15,528 bases of DNA from Synergistales bacterium (lineage in GTDB: Bacteria; Synergistota; Synergistia; Synergistales; Aminobacteriaceae), in NCBI GenBank assembly GCA_025997935.1, contig BNVG01000039.1:1-15528 (forward strand). Reading direction: 5' to 3'. Positions 6,565-14,508 of the stretch are shown here, piece after piece (position 1 is the first letter of the stretch; each line of letters starts with the position of its first letter). Both the position numbers and the translations under genes were made by a program. The notes under the pieces are model-generated. The model was not told where the DNA came from, did not search any database, and worked only from the letters and a program-made list of their open reading frames with translations.

Positions 6565-7320
6565 GTGCGCCAAAGCGTCGAGTTGATGGTCGGAGATAAA
6601 TTGCTTAGGGGAACGGTTCTTTTGCCCGAAAAAAATACGCCTCTGCCAACCGTTATATTTTTCCACGGTTTTACTATGGATCGCGTGGGTCTCAGGGGAC
6701 TGCACGAGCAGTTTGCCAGAGAGTGCGTGAAAAACGGCCTTGCGTGCGTGCGCTTTGACTTTTACGGGCTTGGGGAAAGCGAGGGCGACTTTTGCGAGAT
6801 GACCCCGCTCAGCGAGGTCGAGCAGGCCGTCGCAATCTACAAATGGACATGTGAGCAGCCCTTTGCCGACGCCGGCAATGTATTTTTAGCCGGCCACAGC
6901 CTCGGCGGAGCGGTCGCCGCGATGACCGCTCCCAGAGTGCAGCCCAAGGCCCTCGTACTCTGGGCGGCTACTATCTCGCTTTATCTGTCGGTTATAGAGA
7001 GAGGCAAAAACAACGGCGGCAAGGTTGAGGGCGGCTACGACCTCGGAGGGATACTGCTCTCGGACGCCTTTGTAGAGGAGGTCAGACGGCTCGACATCGC
7101 TAACCTCTCTCAGGGCTATCACGGCCACGCACTGCTGGTTCACGGCTCGCAAGACGAGCAGGTGCAGGTGGAGTCCGTGTATCTCTACGAAGACGTATAT
7201 AAGGAATCGGCGCGGATTCATATTTTGGAGGGCGCGGATCATCAATTCAGCCTTATAGAGTGGCGAAAGAAGCTGTTCGCGCTGTCGATAGAATACATCA
7301 AAAAAGAGCTGTCGGCCTGA
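6565..7320 (+). CDS. Alpha/beta hydrolase, probable carboxylesterase (cinnamoyl-esterase-like)
   Basis: A 251-residue cytoplasmic serine hydrolase with no signal peptide. The start chosen is GTG at 6565, with AGGGGGAAAGG just upstream; an ATG at 6586 is a weaker alternative. Residues 31-36 (IFFHGF) supply the oxyanion-hole region. The nucleophile elbow GHSLGG places the serine at 112, the acid is D197 in HGSQDEQ and the base is H226 in GADHQF, so the catalytic triad is complete and in order. Size, HGF motif and cap insertion (about 135-180) resemble bacterial cinnamoyl/feruloyl esterases such as Est1E and LJ0536, but general carboxylesterases share them. It is the last gene of the TRAP operon, before a strong terminator. 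I infer that it hydrolyses the imported solute, an ester of it, or a lactone. The substrate is not identifiable from sequence. Confidence 0.85.
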   Translation: MRQSVELMVGDKLLRGTVLLPEKNTPLPTVIFFHGFTMDRVGLRGLHEQFARECVKNGLACVRFDFYGLGESEGDFCEMTPLSEVEQAVAIYKWTCEQPFADAGNVFLAGHSLGGAVAAMTAPRVQPKALVLWAATISLYLSVIERGKNNGGKVEGGYDLGGILLSDAFVEEVRRLDIANLSQGYHGHALLVHGSQDEQVQVESVYLYEDVYKESARIHILEGADHQFSLIEWRKKLFALSIEYIKKELSA

Positions 7321-7335
7321 GCGGCAACTACGAAT

Positions 7336-7372
7336 AACATTGCGCGGCTAATCCTGACAGCCGCGCAATGTT
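7336..7372. terminator. Bidirectional intrinsic terminator between convergent genes
   Basis: A perfect 14-bp inverted repeat with a nine-base loop: AACATTGCGCGGCT (7336-7349), loop 7350-7358, AGCCGCGCAATGTT (7359-7372). It sits between the stop of the hydrolase and the stop of the convergent reductase and would serve both strands. The T-run after the stem is short on either strand (TTT on plus), so efficiency may rest on the very stable GC-rich stem. Confidence 0.8.
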
Positions 7373-7376
7373 TACC

Positions 7377-8399
7377 CTAAGCCCCCGTCCGGGCGTCCCA
7401 GCGCGCTACTCTTTCTTTCAGCAGCTTGGGGATTTCGAGGCGGTAGGGGCAGCGGGTCATGCAAGCTCCGCACTCTATGCAGGTTCTCGCCTTGTCAATG
7501 GCGGGCCCGACCATCGCTTCCGCCCGCTCGGGCGTGAAGCGCTTCATAGCGCCCGCCGCCGTCAGAGCCATGCTGATGGGGATACCCTGCGGACAAGGCT
7601 GGCAGTAATCGCAGCGGTGGCACCATGAGGGGCCGAACTCGTCTCGCAGTCTTTCGATTTCCTTTTTATCCTCCGCCGTCAAGGGCTCCTCGCGCTCGAC
7701 GATGCCGACAAGCTCGCGAACCTCTTCTATTTTCTCGATGCCGGGATCGGGAACGATGCCGTCGTATTGCAAAAGATAGCGAAACGAAAGCTCCGCGTTA
7801 TCCAAAAGGCCGCCGCCCATAGGCTTCATAGCGATAAAACCCATGTCGAGCTCACGCGCCAACGGGATTATCTCTTTTTCCGCGTCATTGTCGATGTAGT
7901 TGAACGGTATCTGAACCGAGGCGAATTTCCCGCTCTTCATAATCTCCATAGCAAGCGGGATGCTGTGGCTGGAAAACGCCGCGTGTCGCACCTTGCCCGC
8001 TTTGACCGCTTCCTGTAAACCCTCGAACGCCCCGCCGGGCGCGAAAATAGCGTCGCGCTTCGCCTCGGTAGCGATGTTGTGATGCTGATAGATGTCGATA
8101 TAATCCACGCCTAAGCGCTTGAGGCTCGTGTCGAGGGTTTTGTTGAACGCGTCCTTGCTGTCGTCGGGCGCCTTGGACGCTATAATAAGGTTCTCCCGTT
8201 TTATCCCCTTTATAGCTTCCCCGATTTTTTCCTCGCTGTCCGCGTAGACGTGGGCCGTATCGATGAAATTTATCCCTAAGCCGATCGCCTCTCGGATTAT
8301 TTTCACCGCGTCCGCCATAGAAGCCCGCATAATAGGTATGCCGCCGAAGGCTATTCTGCTTACCATGAGCTCCGTTTTGCCGAATCTGACTTTTTTCAT
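7377..8399 (-). CDS. Aldo/keto reductase with C-terminal 4Fe-4S ferredoxin-like domain
   Basis: A 340-residue oxidoreductase of the COG1453 type. The start is the ATG at 8399, preceded by an excellent AGGAGGT; the reading frame extends 20 codons further into the promoter. Residues 1-270 form the aldo/keto reductase barrel with the catalytic tetrad D47, Y52, K76 and H107 (FIDTAHVYAD, IIASK, DIYQHH). The C-terminal part has two cysteine clusters, CHRCDYCQPCP and CIECGACMTRCP, expected to bind 4Fe-4S clusters. Family members are found mainly in anaerobes, and physiological substrates are mostly unknown. Presumably it reduces or oxidises a carbonyl/alcohol with NAD(P)H, passing electrons to or from ferredoxin. 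It lies downstream of the sugar operon on the same strand but has its own promoter and operator, so it may be regulated separately. Confidence 0.92.
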   Translation of the reverse strand: MKKVRFGKTELMVSRIAFGGIPIMRASMADAVKIIREAIGLGINFIDTAHVYADSEEKIGEAIKGIKRENLIIASKAPDDSKDAFNKTLDTSLKRLGVDYIDIYQHHNIATEAKRDAIFAPGGAFEGLQEAVKAGKVRHAAFSSHSIPLAMEIMKSGKFASVQIPFNYIDNDAEKEIIPLARELDMGFIAMKPMGGGLLDNAELSFRYLLQYDGIVPDPGIEKIEEVRELVGIVEREEPLTAEDKKEIERLRDEFGPSWCHRCDYCQPCPQGIPISMALTAAGAMKRFTPERAEAMVGPAIDKARTCIECGACMTRCPYRLEIPKLLKERVARWDARTGA

Positions 8400-8410
8400 G
8401 AGTGACCTCC

Positions 8411-8430
8411 TGTGTTTAGCCGCATGATTA
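8411..8430. repeat. Direct repeat copy 1 (AKR leader)
   Basis: TGTGTTTAGCCGCATGATTA, in the predicted untranslated leader of the reductase gene. A near copy lies 66 bases away at 8477-8497, with the palindromic operator and promoter between them. Shared core: TGTGTTT, AGCCGCA, GATTA. Confidence 0.5.
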
Positions 8431-8447
8431 ACGCTATCCGCGTGGTA

Positions 8448-8477
8448 ATTATACAACAAGTTGTATAGGGGTGTTAT
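8448..8477 (-). promoter_or_regulatory. Putative promoter of the aldo/keto reductase
   Basis: Read on the minus strand, a consensus TATAAT lies at 8453-8448. ATAACA (four of six matches to TTGACA) lies at 8477-8472 with 18-bp spacing. Predicted transcription start is near 8441, giving a leader of about 40 bases to the ATG at 8399. The core promoter is covered by an 18-bp palindrome. Confidence 0.5.
8450..8467. promoter_or_regulatory. 18-bp palindromic operator overlapping the AKR promoter
   Basis: TATACAACAAGTTGTATA: two perfect 8-bp arms around a central AA. It overlaps four bases of the -10 element and most of the spacer, the classical position for a repressor site. The adjacent AraR-like repressor is one candidate. 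However, the half-site order differs from the Bacillus subtilis AraR box (TTGTAC-GTACAA type), so the cognate regulator is open. Confidence 0.55.
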
Positions 8478-8497
8478 GTGTTTTTAGCCGCAGATTA
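8477..8497. repeat. Direct repeat copy 2 (upstream of AKR promoter)
   Basis: This is the second copy of the repeat at 8411-8430, differing by a two-base T insertion and one deleted base after AGCCGCA. It lies just upstream of the predicted -35 and just downstream of the isomerase stop codon. Confidence 0.5.
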
Positions 8498-8515
8498 GGG
8501 TTTATCCCTTTGTTA

Positions 8516-9988
8516 TTAAGCAAACGGATTCTCGTCTTTATAAAGCATCCCTTTTGGTTGATTAAACGCTACGTCCGGCACGCCCAGATATTTGAATATC
8601 GTGTGGAGCGCCTTACCGACATGACCAAACGCGACCGCACCGTGATGAGGATAGTGTTTGGCGATTAGTACATGACGATAGAACCTGCCCATTTCGGGAA
8701 TGGCGAATATCCCTATGCCTCCGAATGAACGGGTAGCTACCGGCAGGATTTCCCCTTGCGCGATATATGCCCGCAAATTAGTGTCGGCGGTTGACTGCAA
8801 ACGGAAAAACGTGATGTCGCCGCTCGCTATGTCGCCTTCGAGGGTGCCGCGCGTAAAATCGGGCGTGCCGCCGTTCTCAAGCAAGCGGTTCTGAATGAGC
8901 TGAAATTTGACCGCGCCGTCCTTGAGACAGCACAGAGGCGTGTTGCCGCAGTGAAACCCCATAAATGTATCGCAAGGTTTATAATCCCATTTGGGCTTTA
9001 TTTCCTTCTCGTACATATCGGCGGGGACGGTATTGTTTATATCGAGAAGCGTCACCGCGCCGCCCGTCACGCAGGTTCCGATATACTCGCTCAAAGCGCC
9101 GTAGATGTCAACTTCGCAGGCGACCGGGATGCCCTTCGAGGCAAGGCGGCTGTTGACATAGCACGGCTCAAAGCCAAATTCTTTCGGGAAAGCCGGCCAG
9201 CATTTGTCGGCAAAAACGACGTATTCACGAGAGCCGCGATTCTTCTCCGCCCAATCGAGCAATGTCAGCTCAAACTGCGCCATACGCGGCAGCAGTTCCG
9301 GGTAAGCGTTGCCTTTGACGCCGAGCTCTTTGGCCATATCATCCACAATGGCTTGCGCGCGCGCGTCGCCGTTATGTTCACGGTAGGCCACGAGCAAATC
9401 GAGCTCCGAGTTTTCCTGTATCTCAATACCGAGATCATACAGGGGCTTGATTGGGGCGTTGCACGCGAAAAAGTCCTGCGGGCGAGGGCCGAACGTGATT
9501 ACTTTCAGCGAAGCGAGTCCGATCAAAGCCCGCGCGACCGGGACAAAATCCGCTATCATAGCGGCGATGTCGGCGTCCGTTCCGACGGGATACTCCGGGA
9601 TTATCGCGGGTATCTTACGCAGTCCGAGGTTGTAAGAGCAGTTCAGCATACCGCAGTAGGCATCGCCGCGTCCGTTGATAAGGTCGTCGCCCGTCTCCTC
9701 AGCCGAGGCCGCGTACATCACGGGGCCGTCAAAATATTTGGCTATCAGCGTTTCCGGCGTTTCGGGGCCGAAGTTGCCCAAGAGTACGACAAGCGCGTTG
9801 CAGCCATGCTCCTTTGCCTCGCGGACTGCTTCGCGCGCGTCGTTTTCGTTTTCGACTGTTATCTTGGCTTCGTAGATGTCGCCGCAGGCTTTCGTCACCG
9901 CCGCCCTGCGACGCTCGGAGAGCGAGATTACGAAACAGTCACGGCTTACCGCTATCAGGCCCAATTTCACTATCGGAATGTTGTTCAT
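8516..9988 (-). CDS. Sugar isomerase of the L-fucose/L-arabinose isomerase superfamily
   Basis: A 490-residue protein resembling FucI-type (COG2407) isomerases, which interconvert aldoses and ketoses using a divalent metal. The ATG at 9988 follows AAAGGAG. Probable metal ligands are E292 (VACEVDIYG), D316 (TLLDINN) and a histidine of the HHG motif at 448-449, in the order used by FucI (Glu, Asp, His). The N-terminal ~170 residues form the Rossmann-like half. It is the last gene of the sugar operon, 37 bases after the kinase. With AraD in the same operon, the expected reaction is L-arabinose to L-ribulose, which classically uses AraA. This protein does not look like classical AraA, so a non-orthologous replacement is likely. 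D-arabinose, L-fucose or another aldose remain possible. Confidence 0.82.
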   Translation of the reverse strand: MNNIPIVKLGLIAVSRDCFVISLSERRRAAVTKACGDIYEAKITVENENDAREAVREAKEHGCNALVVLLGNFGPETPETLIAKYFDGPVMYAASAEETGDDLINGRGDAYCGMLNCSYNLGLRKIPAIIPEYPVGTDADIAAMIADFVPVARALIGLASLKVITFGPRPQDFFACNAPIKPLYDLGIEIQENSELDLLVAYREHNGDARAQAIVDDMAKELGVKGNAYPELLPRMAQFELTLLDWAEKNRGSREYVVFADKCWPAFPKEFGFEPCYVNSRLASKGIPVACEVDIYGALSEYIGTCVTGGAVTLLDINNTVPADMYEKEIKPKWDYKPCDTFMGFHCGNTPLCCLKDGAVKFQLIQNRLLENGGTPDFTRGTLEGDIASGDITFFRLQSTADTNLRAYIAQGEILPVATRSFGGIGIFAIPEMGRFYRHVLIAKHYPHHGAVAFGHVGKALHTIFKYLGVPDVAFNQPKGMLYKDENPFA

Positions 9989-10025
9989 TTATAAAGCTCC
10001 TTTCTATATTTCTCAGACTTATGAT

Positions 10026-11537
10026 TTATTCTATACACTCAACGGCTCGTTTCTCAATCGCGAGCCCGCCCTTATAGCGCTTCATAAATTCCCCAAAGCC
10101 CAATACATCCCGTTCGTTAGGCGGTATAGAACTGCCGGCGTTGCCTCCGAATACCTTCTTGGAAAGGTAGTTCTCCAAGGTCTCGTCCTCAGCTTTGTTC
10201 GTCATATAGGCCGCCAGCAAGGCTATCCCCCACGCGCCGCCCTCCCCGGCTGATTCCATCACGGTGACGGGGACGTTCAGAGCCGCCGCCATCAAGGTCT
10301 GCCCGACTATTTTTGTTTTGAACAACCCGCCGTGGCCGAGCAGTTGGTCAAGCCGCACATCCTCCTGTTCGGTGAGAATATCCATGCCGATTTTGAGGGT
10401 CGCTACCGTGGAAAACAGTAGCGTTCGCATAAAATTGGCCAAAGTGAATCGGCTGTCGGGCGCGCGGACAAAGAGCGCTCGCCCCTCAGCGAAGCCGGTG
10501 ATCGGCTCGCCGGAAACGTAGTTATAGGAAAGAAGGCGACCGCAATCGGCGTCACCCTCCAAGGCTTTGTTGTAGAGCGTTTCATATAGCGCCGACTTGC
10601 TGAGTTCCGCGCCGATACCGCTCGCAAACTCCATAAAAAGCCTCGCCCATCCGTCCAAATCCGAGGTGCAGTTGTTGCAGTGAACCATCGCGACGGGCCT
10701 TCCGCTTGGGGTCGTCACCATATCTATCTCTGGATATACTTTGGAAAGCGGCTTTTCCAGCACCGCCATGGCAAAAATCGAAGTTCCCGCCGACACGTTC
10801 CCGGTGCGAGGCGCCACGCTGTTGGTGGCGACCATACCAGTTCCGGCGTCCCCCTCGGGCGGGCAGAGGGGTATCCCTGCGGTCAATTTACCTGTCGGGT
10901 CAAGCAGTTTCGCGCCCTCTGTGGTGAGACGACCGGCCTCCTCACCGGCGCATCTGACTTCCGGCGCGAGGTTTAGCCAATTTATCTTTGTGAGCTCTCG
11001 AAATTTCGCGGCCATTTCCGCGTTGTAATTTCCGCTTTCAATCGGGAACATGCCAGACGCGTCGTCTATACCCAGAACTTTTTGTCCGCTCAGCTTCCAG
11101 TGGACGTATCCGGCCAGAGTGGTGATAAAGCGAATGTTTTCAACATGTTCTTCGCCGTTCAGAATAGCCTGATAGAGATGAGCGACGCTCCAGCGTTGAG
11201 GTATATTGAAACCGAACAGCTCGGTCAGAGCGGCGGCGGCGCGCTCCGTGGTGGTGTTGCGCCATGTGCGAAACGGTACAAGTTGCTTGCCGTCGCCATC
11301 GAATACCAAATAACCGTGCATCATCGCGGAAATACCTATTGCGTCTACGGAGGCGAGCGGCAACTGACGAAGCGCGGATTGCAACCCCGCCCAAACGTCG
11401 TCGAGATGATATGTCCAAACACCGTTTTCCAATCGGTTTTCCCAGTCATATCCGCCCGAAACGACAGGCGCGTGACGTTCGTCAATCAATACGGCTTTAA
11501 CGCGTGTAGAGCCAAGTTCAATGCCGAGAAAATTCAT
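10026..11537 (-). CDS. FGGY-family carbohydrate kinase (probable ribulokinase/xylulokinase-like)
   Basis: A 503-residue sugar kinase that should phosphorylate a ketose with ATP. The ATG at 11537 has a near-perfect GGGAGGT upstream. Residues 1-240 are FGGY_N, beginning with the ATPase phosphate loop ([17 protein letters not shown]) and ending in the catalytic-base region PPEGDAGTG with D230. The C-terminal half contains [19 protein letters not shown] and SAGEGGAWG, typical of nucleotide and adenosine contacts in FGGY_C. It sits 13 bases after araD, which would use L-ribulose 5-phosphate, so L-ribulose is the likely substrate. The subgroup is uncertain: the sequence reads more like a general FGGY or xylulokinase-like member than E. 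coli AraB, and specificity in this family is hard to call from sequence. Confidence 0.88.
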   Translation of the reverse strand: MNFLGIELGSTRVKAVLIDERHAPVVSGGYDWENRLENGVWTYHLDDVWAGLQSALRQLPLASVDAIGISAMMHGYLVFDGDGKQLVPFRTWRNTTTERAAAALTELFGFNIPQRWSVAHLYQAILNGEEHVENIRFITTLAGYVHWKLSGQKVLGIDDASGMFPIESGNYNAEMAAKFRELTKINWLNLAPEVRCAGEEAGRLTTEGAKLLDPTGKLTAGIPLCPPEGDAGTGMVATNSVAPRTGNVSAGTSIFAMAVLEKPLSKVYPEIDMVTTPSGRPVAMVHCNNCTSDLDGWARLFMEFASGIGAELSKSALYETLYNKALEGDADCGRLLSYNYVSGEPITGFAEGRALFVRAPDSRFTLANFMRTLLFSTVATLKIGMDILTEQEDVRLDQLLGHGGLFKTKIVGQTLMAAALNVPVTVMESAGEGGAWGIALLAAYMTNKAEDETLENYLSKKVFGGNAGSSIPPNERDVLGFGEFMKRYKGGLAIEKRAVECIE

Positions 11538-11550
11538 TTGTATACCTCCC

Positions 11551-12240
11551 TTATTGTCCGTAGTACGCGTCACGTCCGTGCTTACGCAAGAAATGCCTGT
11601 CCAGCAGATCCTTTTGTATCGGCGGGCCAAACGGGTTCATAGACATACAATGCAACGCCATCATGGCTACTTCTTCCAAAACAACCGCGTTATGAACGGC
11701 TTCCGCTGGGTCTTTTCCCCAAGCGAACGGGCCGTGGCTGTGTACAAGCGCGGCCGGAATATCGCTGTATTTCCGCTCGCGAAACAGCTCGACTATGACA
11801 GCGCCGGTTTCCTTTTCGTAGTCCCCCGAAATTTCCTCGCTTCTCATGCGGCGGGTGCAGGGAATCTCCCCGTAAAAGTAATCGGCGTGTGTCGTGCCAA
11901 ACGCGGGGATTCCTCTGCCAAGCTGAGATATTGTCGTAGCCCAGCGGCTGTGGGTATGGACGACTCCGCCGATACCGGCAAAAGCTCTGTAAAGCTCTAA
12001 ATGAGTGGGAGTATCGGATGACGGGTTGAGATCACCCTCCGCTTTTTCGCCCGTGGCGAGATTTAGAACCACTAAGTCCTGAACCTTCATAACGTCATAG
12101 GCTACACCGGAGGGCTTGATCACCATAAGGCCGCTGTCACGGTCGACGCCCGACACGTTGCCCCACGTGAAGGTAACAAGCCCATGCTTAGACAAGGCGA
12201 GGTTGGCTTCTAAAACCTGTTGCTTTAGTTTTTCTAACAT
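11551..12240 (-). CDS. araD: L-ribulose-5-phosphate 4-epimerase
   Basis: A 229-residue class II aldolase-family enzyme converting L-ribulose 5-phosphate to D-xylulose 5-phosphate, which enters the pentose phosphate pathway. From memory it is very similar along its whole length to E. coli AraD: opening [20 protein letters not shown], then TWGNVS, IKPSGV, SSDTPTH with D76, VHTHS with zinc ligands H95 and H97, TTHADYFYG with catalytic D120, [11 protein letters not shown] with zinc ligand H169, and the C-terminal AYYGQ with Y227. No key residue is missing. The close relatives UlaF and SgbE catalyse the same step in ascorbate or L-xylulose pathways. The ATG at 12240 follows GGGGGAG and overlaps the end of the regulator gene by seven bases, so the two are co-transcribed. 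Confidence 0.95.
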   Translation of the reverse strand: MLEKLKQQVLEANLALSKHGLVTFTWGNVSGVDRDSGLMVIKPSGVAYDVMKVQDLVVLNLATGEKAEGDLNPSSDTPTHLELYRAFAGIGGVVHTHSRWATTISQLGRGIPAFGTTHADYFYGEIPCTRRMRSEEISGDYEKETGAVIVELFRERKYSDIPAALVHSHGPFAWGKDPAEAVHNAVVLEEVAMMALHCMSMNPFGPPIQKDLLDRHFLRKHGRDAYYGQ

Positions 12241-13325
12241 ATATTCTCCCCCATAAATCGAACGGATTCCCGCTCAATTAATCGTGGCGCAAAATCCACG
12301 GTCGCCTCGAACCCGGGATTTTCTATCAGCTTCAAAATATTTTTCGCGGCCACTTCACCTAATTTTTCCATAGGGTGGGCAAAAGTAGTCAAGGGCACGG
12401 GGCAAATAAGCCCAATTTCCGCGCCGTCAATACCGACAACGGAAAGCTCCTCCGGCACGAGAACACCCCGCTCTCGAAGTTCGCTCACAACGATGTAAGC
12501 AACCGCGTCGTTGTAGCAGACAAGTCCGGTGCAGTCTCCAAAGCGGCGGCGCAAGCGGGTTATATCATCGCGAAGAAAAGGTATATCCTCTGTAGTGAAC
12601 CACAGGACATTGGAAGATTCAACATCCAACCCCGCCCTTTGCAAAGCCTGAATATAGCCGACGTAACGCAAATGCCCCTGCCGGTCGTCTGATTGGAACA
12701 TCCCGGCGATTTTTTTATGGCCGGCTCCAATCAGATATTCCGCCGCCATTTTCCCCGCTAAGTGATCATCTAAGCAGACATGGGGAAAATCCATATTTGG
12801 ATAATAAGCGTTGAAGAAAATAAGCGGGATTTTTCGTTCTCGTATCTGCCAATACAGCTCGGCATTTGGGTTGGGCAGGCCGCTCTGAGTCGGTTCGGCT
12901 ATTATTCCGATAACATTGCCGCTGAGCAGTGAATTCAGCGCCCGGCTTTCATTTTCCACTTTATTGTTGGTGAGAGAAAGCTGGACGGCGTAGCCGGTTT
13001 CCGACAATACCCCGCTGATTCCACGAATGATGGCGGGGAAAATGTAGCTGTCCACATAGGTGGAAATTACCCCGATAGTTTTGGAGAGCGTAATCTCGCC
13101 CGCGCTTTTCCCGGCTAAGTAAGTTCCGGCGCCGCGTTTGCGCTCCAAGAACCCATCTCGCTCCAACAGGCCGATTGCCTGCCGAATCGTCTGTCGGCTA
13201 AACCCAAACCTCCGGCAAAGTTCCGTCTCGGAGTAGAATTTATCCCCGGGACGCAACTGCGTTCCGTCGATTTGTTTTTTCGCCCACTCGGCGACGACTC
13301 TGTATTTCGGCGCTTCTTGAAGCAT
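12234..13325 (-). CDS. araR: AraR-like repressor, GntR-type HTH fused to LacI-type sugar-binding domain
   Basis: A 363-residue transcription factor. The ATG at 13325 follows AAAGGAAA. Residues 1-70 are a GntR-type winged helix ([20 protein letters not shown], then [10 protein letters not shown]). Residues ~82-360 are a periplasmic-binding-protein-like domain of the LacI/GalR type ([60 protein letters not shown]). This GntR-plus-LacI architecture is that of Bacillus subtilis AraR, which binds L-arabinose and releases its operators. It lies inside the operon, 13 bases after the permease and overlapping araD, so it is probably autoregulated with the genes it controls. The main operator should lie upstream of the transporter genes, beyond the right window edge. 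The effector is inferred from the neighbours. Confidence 0.88.
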   Translation of the reverse strand: MLQEAPKYRVVAEWAKKQIDGTQLRPGDKFYSETELCRRFGFSRQTIRQAIGLLERDGFLERKRGAGTYLAGKSAGEITLSKTIGVISTYVDSYIFPAIIRGISGVLSETGYAVQLSLTNNKVENESRALNSLLSGNVIGIIAEPTQSGLPNPNAELYWQIRERKIPLIFFNAYYPNMDFPHVCLDDHLAGKMAAEYLIGAGHKKIAGMFQSDDRQGHLRYVGYIQALQRAGLDVESSNVLWFTTEDIPFLRDDITRLRRRFGDCTGLVCYNDAVAYIVVSELRERGVLVPEELSVVGIDGAEIGLICPVPLTTFAHPMEKLGEVAAKNILKLIENPGFEATVDFAPRLIERESVRFMGENIC

Positions 13326-13338
13326 ATTTATTTCCTTT

Positions 13339-14508
13339 CTATTTCCTTTTTTTCTTGGAAAGCAAATCAATCGTAACGGCTCCGAGAAGCACCAATCCCT
13401 TGACCACACGCTGAACATCCACAGTCCAGCCGATAAGCGACATGCCGTTGTTCAGTACGCCCATGATGAGCGCGCCGACCACCGCGCCCATAATCGTCCC
13501 CGTCCCGCCGTAAGCTGAGGCGCCGCCTATGTAGCAACTGGCTATCGCGTCGAGCTCGAAGCCGTCGCCCGCTTTCGGCGTGGCGGAGGCGTTTCGGGCG
13601 GAGAGGACAATGCCGGCTAAGGCGCAGAGCAGCCCCATATTCGCGTAGACCCAGAACATCACGTTATTTGTATTGATACCGGAAAGCCCCGCAGCCTTTT
13701 TGTTGCCGCCGACCGCGTAAATCTGGCGTCCCACAACCATGCGTTCTGTGATGAAGCCGTAGATGAGAATAAGCGCCAGCATAATCGTCAACACCACAGG
13801 CGCGCCGTTATACTGCGCCAACCTAAATACGAAAAAGTTCAGCACCATCACGATAATAGCGAGCTTTGCGCCAATCTGCCACAAAGGTGGCGTCGCGAAA
13901 TTGTATTTCTTTTTATTTTTGACGCTGAGGTATTCCATAAAAATAATCGCGACCGAACCGAAAAGGCCGATGAAGACGGAGAGCAAATCGAGCCCGCCCC
14001 ACCCCCTGATAACCGGCAAGTATCCCGCGCCGACAAACACGTAATCTTTAGGCAGCGGCCCCTTGGTCTGACCCTTGAGGATAACCATGGTCAGCCCGCG
14101 GAAAACCAACATATTGGCAAGTGTCACGATAAAAGGCGGAACCCCGAGTTTCGCGATAAAGAAGCCCTGCCACATCCCAATCAAAAGGCCCACAACCAAA
14201 ACGATGGCAAACGCTACCGGAATCGGTATTTTATATTCCAGCACGAGGATTGCGCAGAGCGCCCCCGTAAAAGCCACGACGGAGCCGACGGAAAGGTCTA
14301 CGTTGCCGGTGATGACGCAGAGCAGCATACCCACCGCCAGAATCACCACGTAGCTGTTTTGCATTATAAGGTTATTGATATTCATGGGCGAGGCGTTCTT
14401 GCCGGAAGAGAGTGTGCTGAAAATCAAGAAAATGACAATCAGCGCAATCATCATTCCGTACTGCTTGAGGTTCAAGTTTATCTTACTCCGCTGTTTTATC
14501 GGCTCCAT
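13339..14508 (-). CDS. Monosaccharide ABC transporter permease (GguB/XylH/RbsC-like)
   Basis: A 389-residue inner-membrane permease of the branched-chain/monosaccharide class (BPD_transp_2). About ten hydrophobic helices are visible. Landmarks are the N-terminal ITGNVDLSVGSVVAF, the GVPPFIVTLANMLVFRGL region, the cytoplasmic coupling segment AVGGNKKAAGLSGIN, and the C-terminal IGGASAYGGTGTIMGAVVGA. It is longer than RbsC by an insert near residues 170-230, as in XylH and the GguB/MmsB multiple-monosaccharide permeases, so a pentose such as arabinose or xylose is a reasonable substrate. The ATG at 14508 follows AAGGAGGA and shares one base with the ATPase stop (TGATG), indicating translational coupling. 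The matching periplasmic binding protein is not in the window and is probably upstream. Confidence 0.92.
   Translation of the reverse strand: MEPIKQRSKINLNLKQYGMMIALIVIFLIFSTLSSGKNASPMNINNLIMQNSYVVILAVGMLLCVITGNVDLSVGSVVAFTGALCAILVLEYKIPIPVAFAIVLVVGLLIGMWQGFFIAKLGVPPFIVTLANMLVFRGLTMVILKGQTKGPLPKDYVFVGAGYLPVIRGWGGLDLLSVFIGLFGSVAIIFMEYLSVKNKKKYNFATPPLWQIGAKLAIIVMVLNFFVFRLAQYNGAPVVLTIMLALILIYGFITERMVVGRQIYAVGGNKKAAGLSGINTNNVMFWVYANMGLLCALAGIVLSARNASATPKAGDGFELDAIASCYIGGASAYGGTGTIMGAVVGALIMGVLNNGMSLIGWTVDVQRVVKGLVLLGAVTIDLLSKKKRK

Noticed and set aside
8497..8509. AGGG-TTTAT-CCCT hairpin as terminator of the sugar operon
   Set aside because: It has only a 4-bp stem and no T-run on the minus strand, so it is too weak to call.
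8951..9994. Long plus-strand open frame opposite the isomerase gene
   Set aside because: It is a shadow of the minus-strand coding sequence: no recognisable domain, arginine/histidine-rich composition and no ribosome-binding site.
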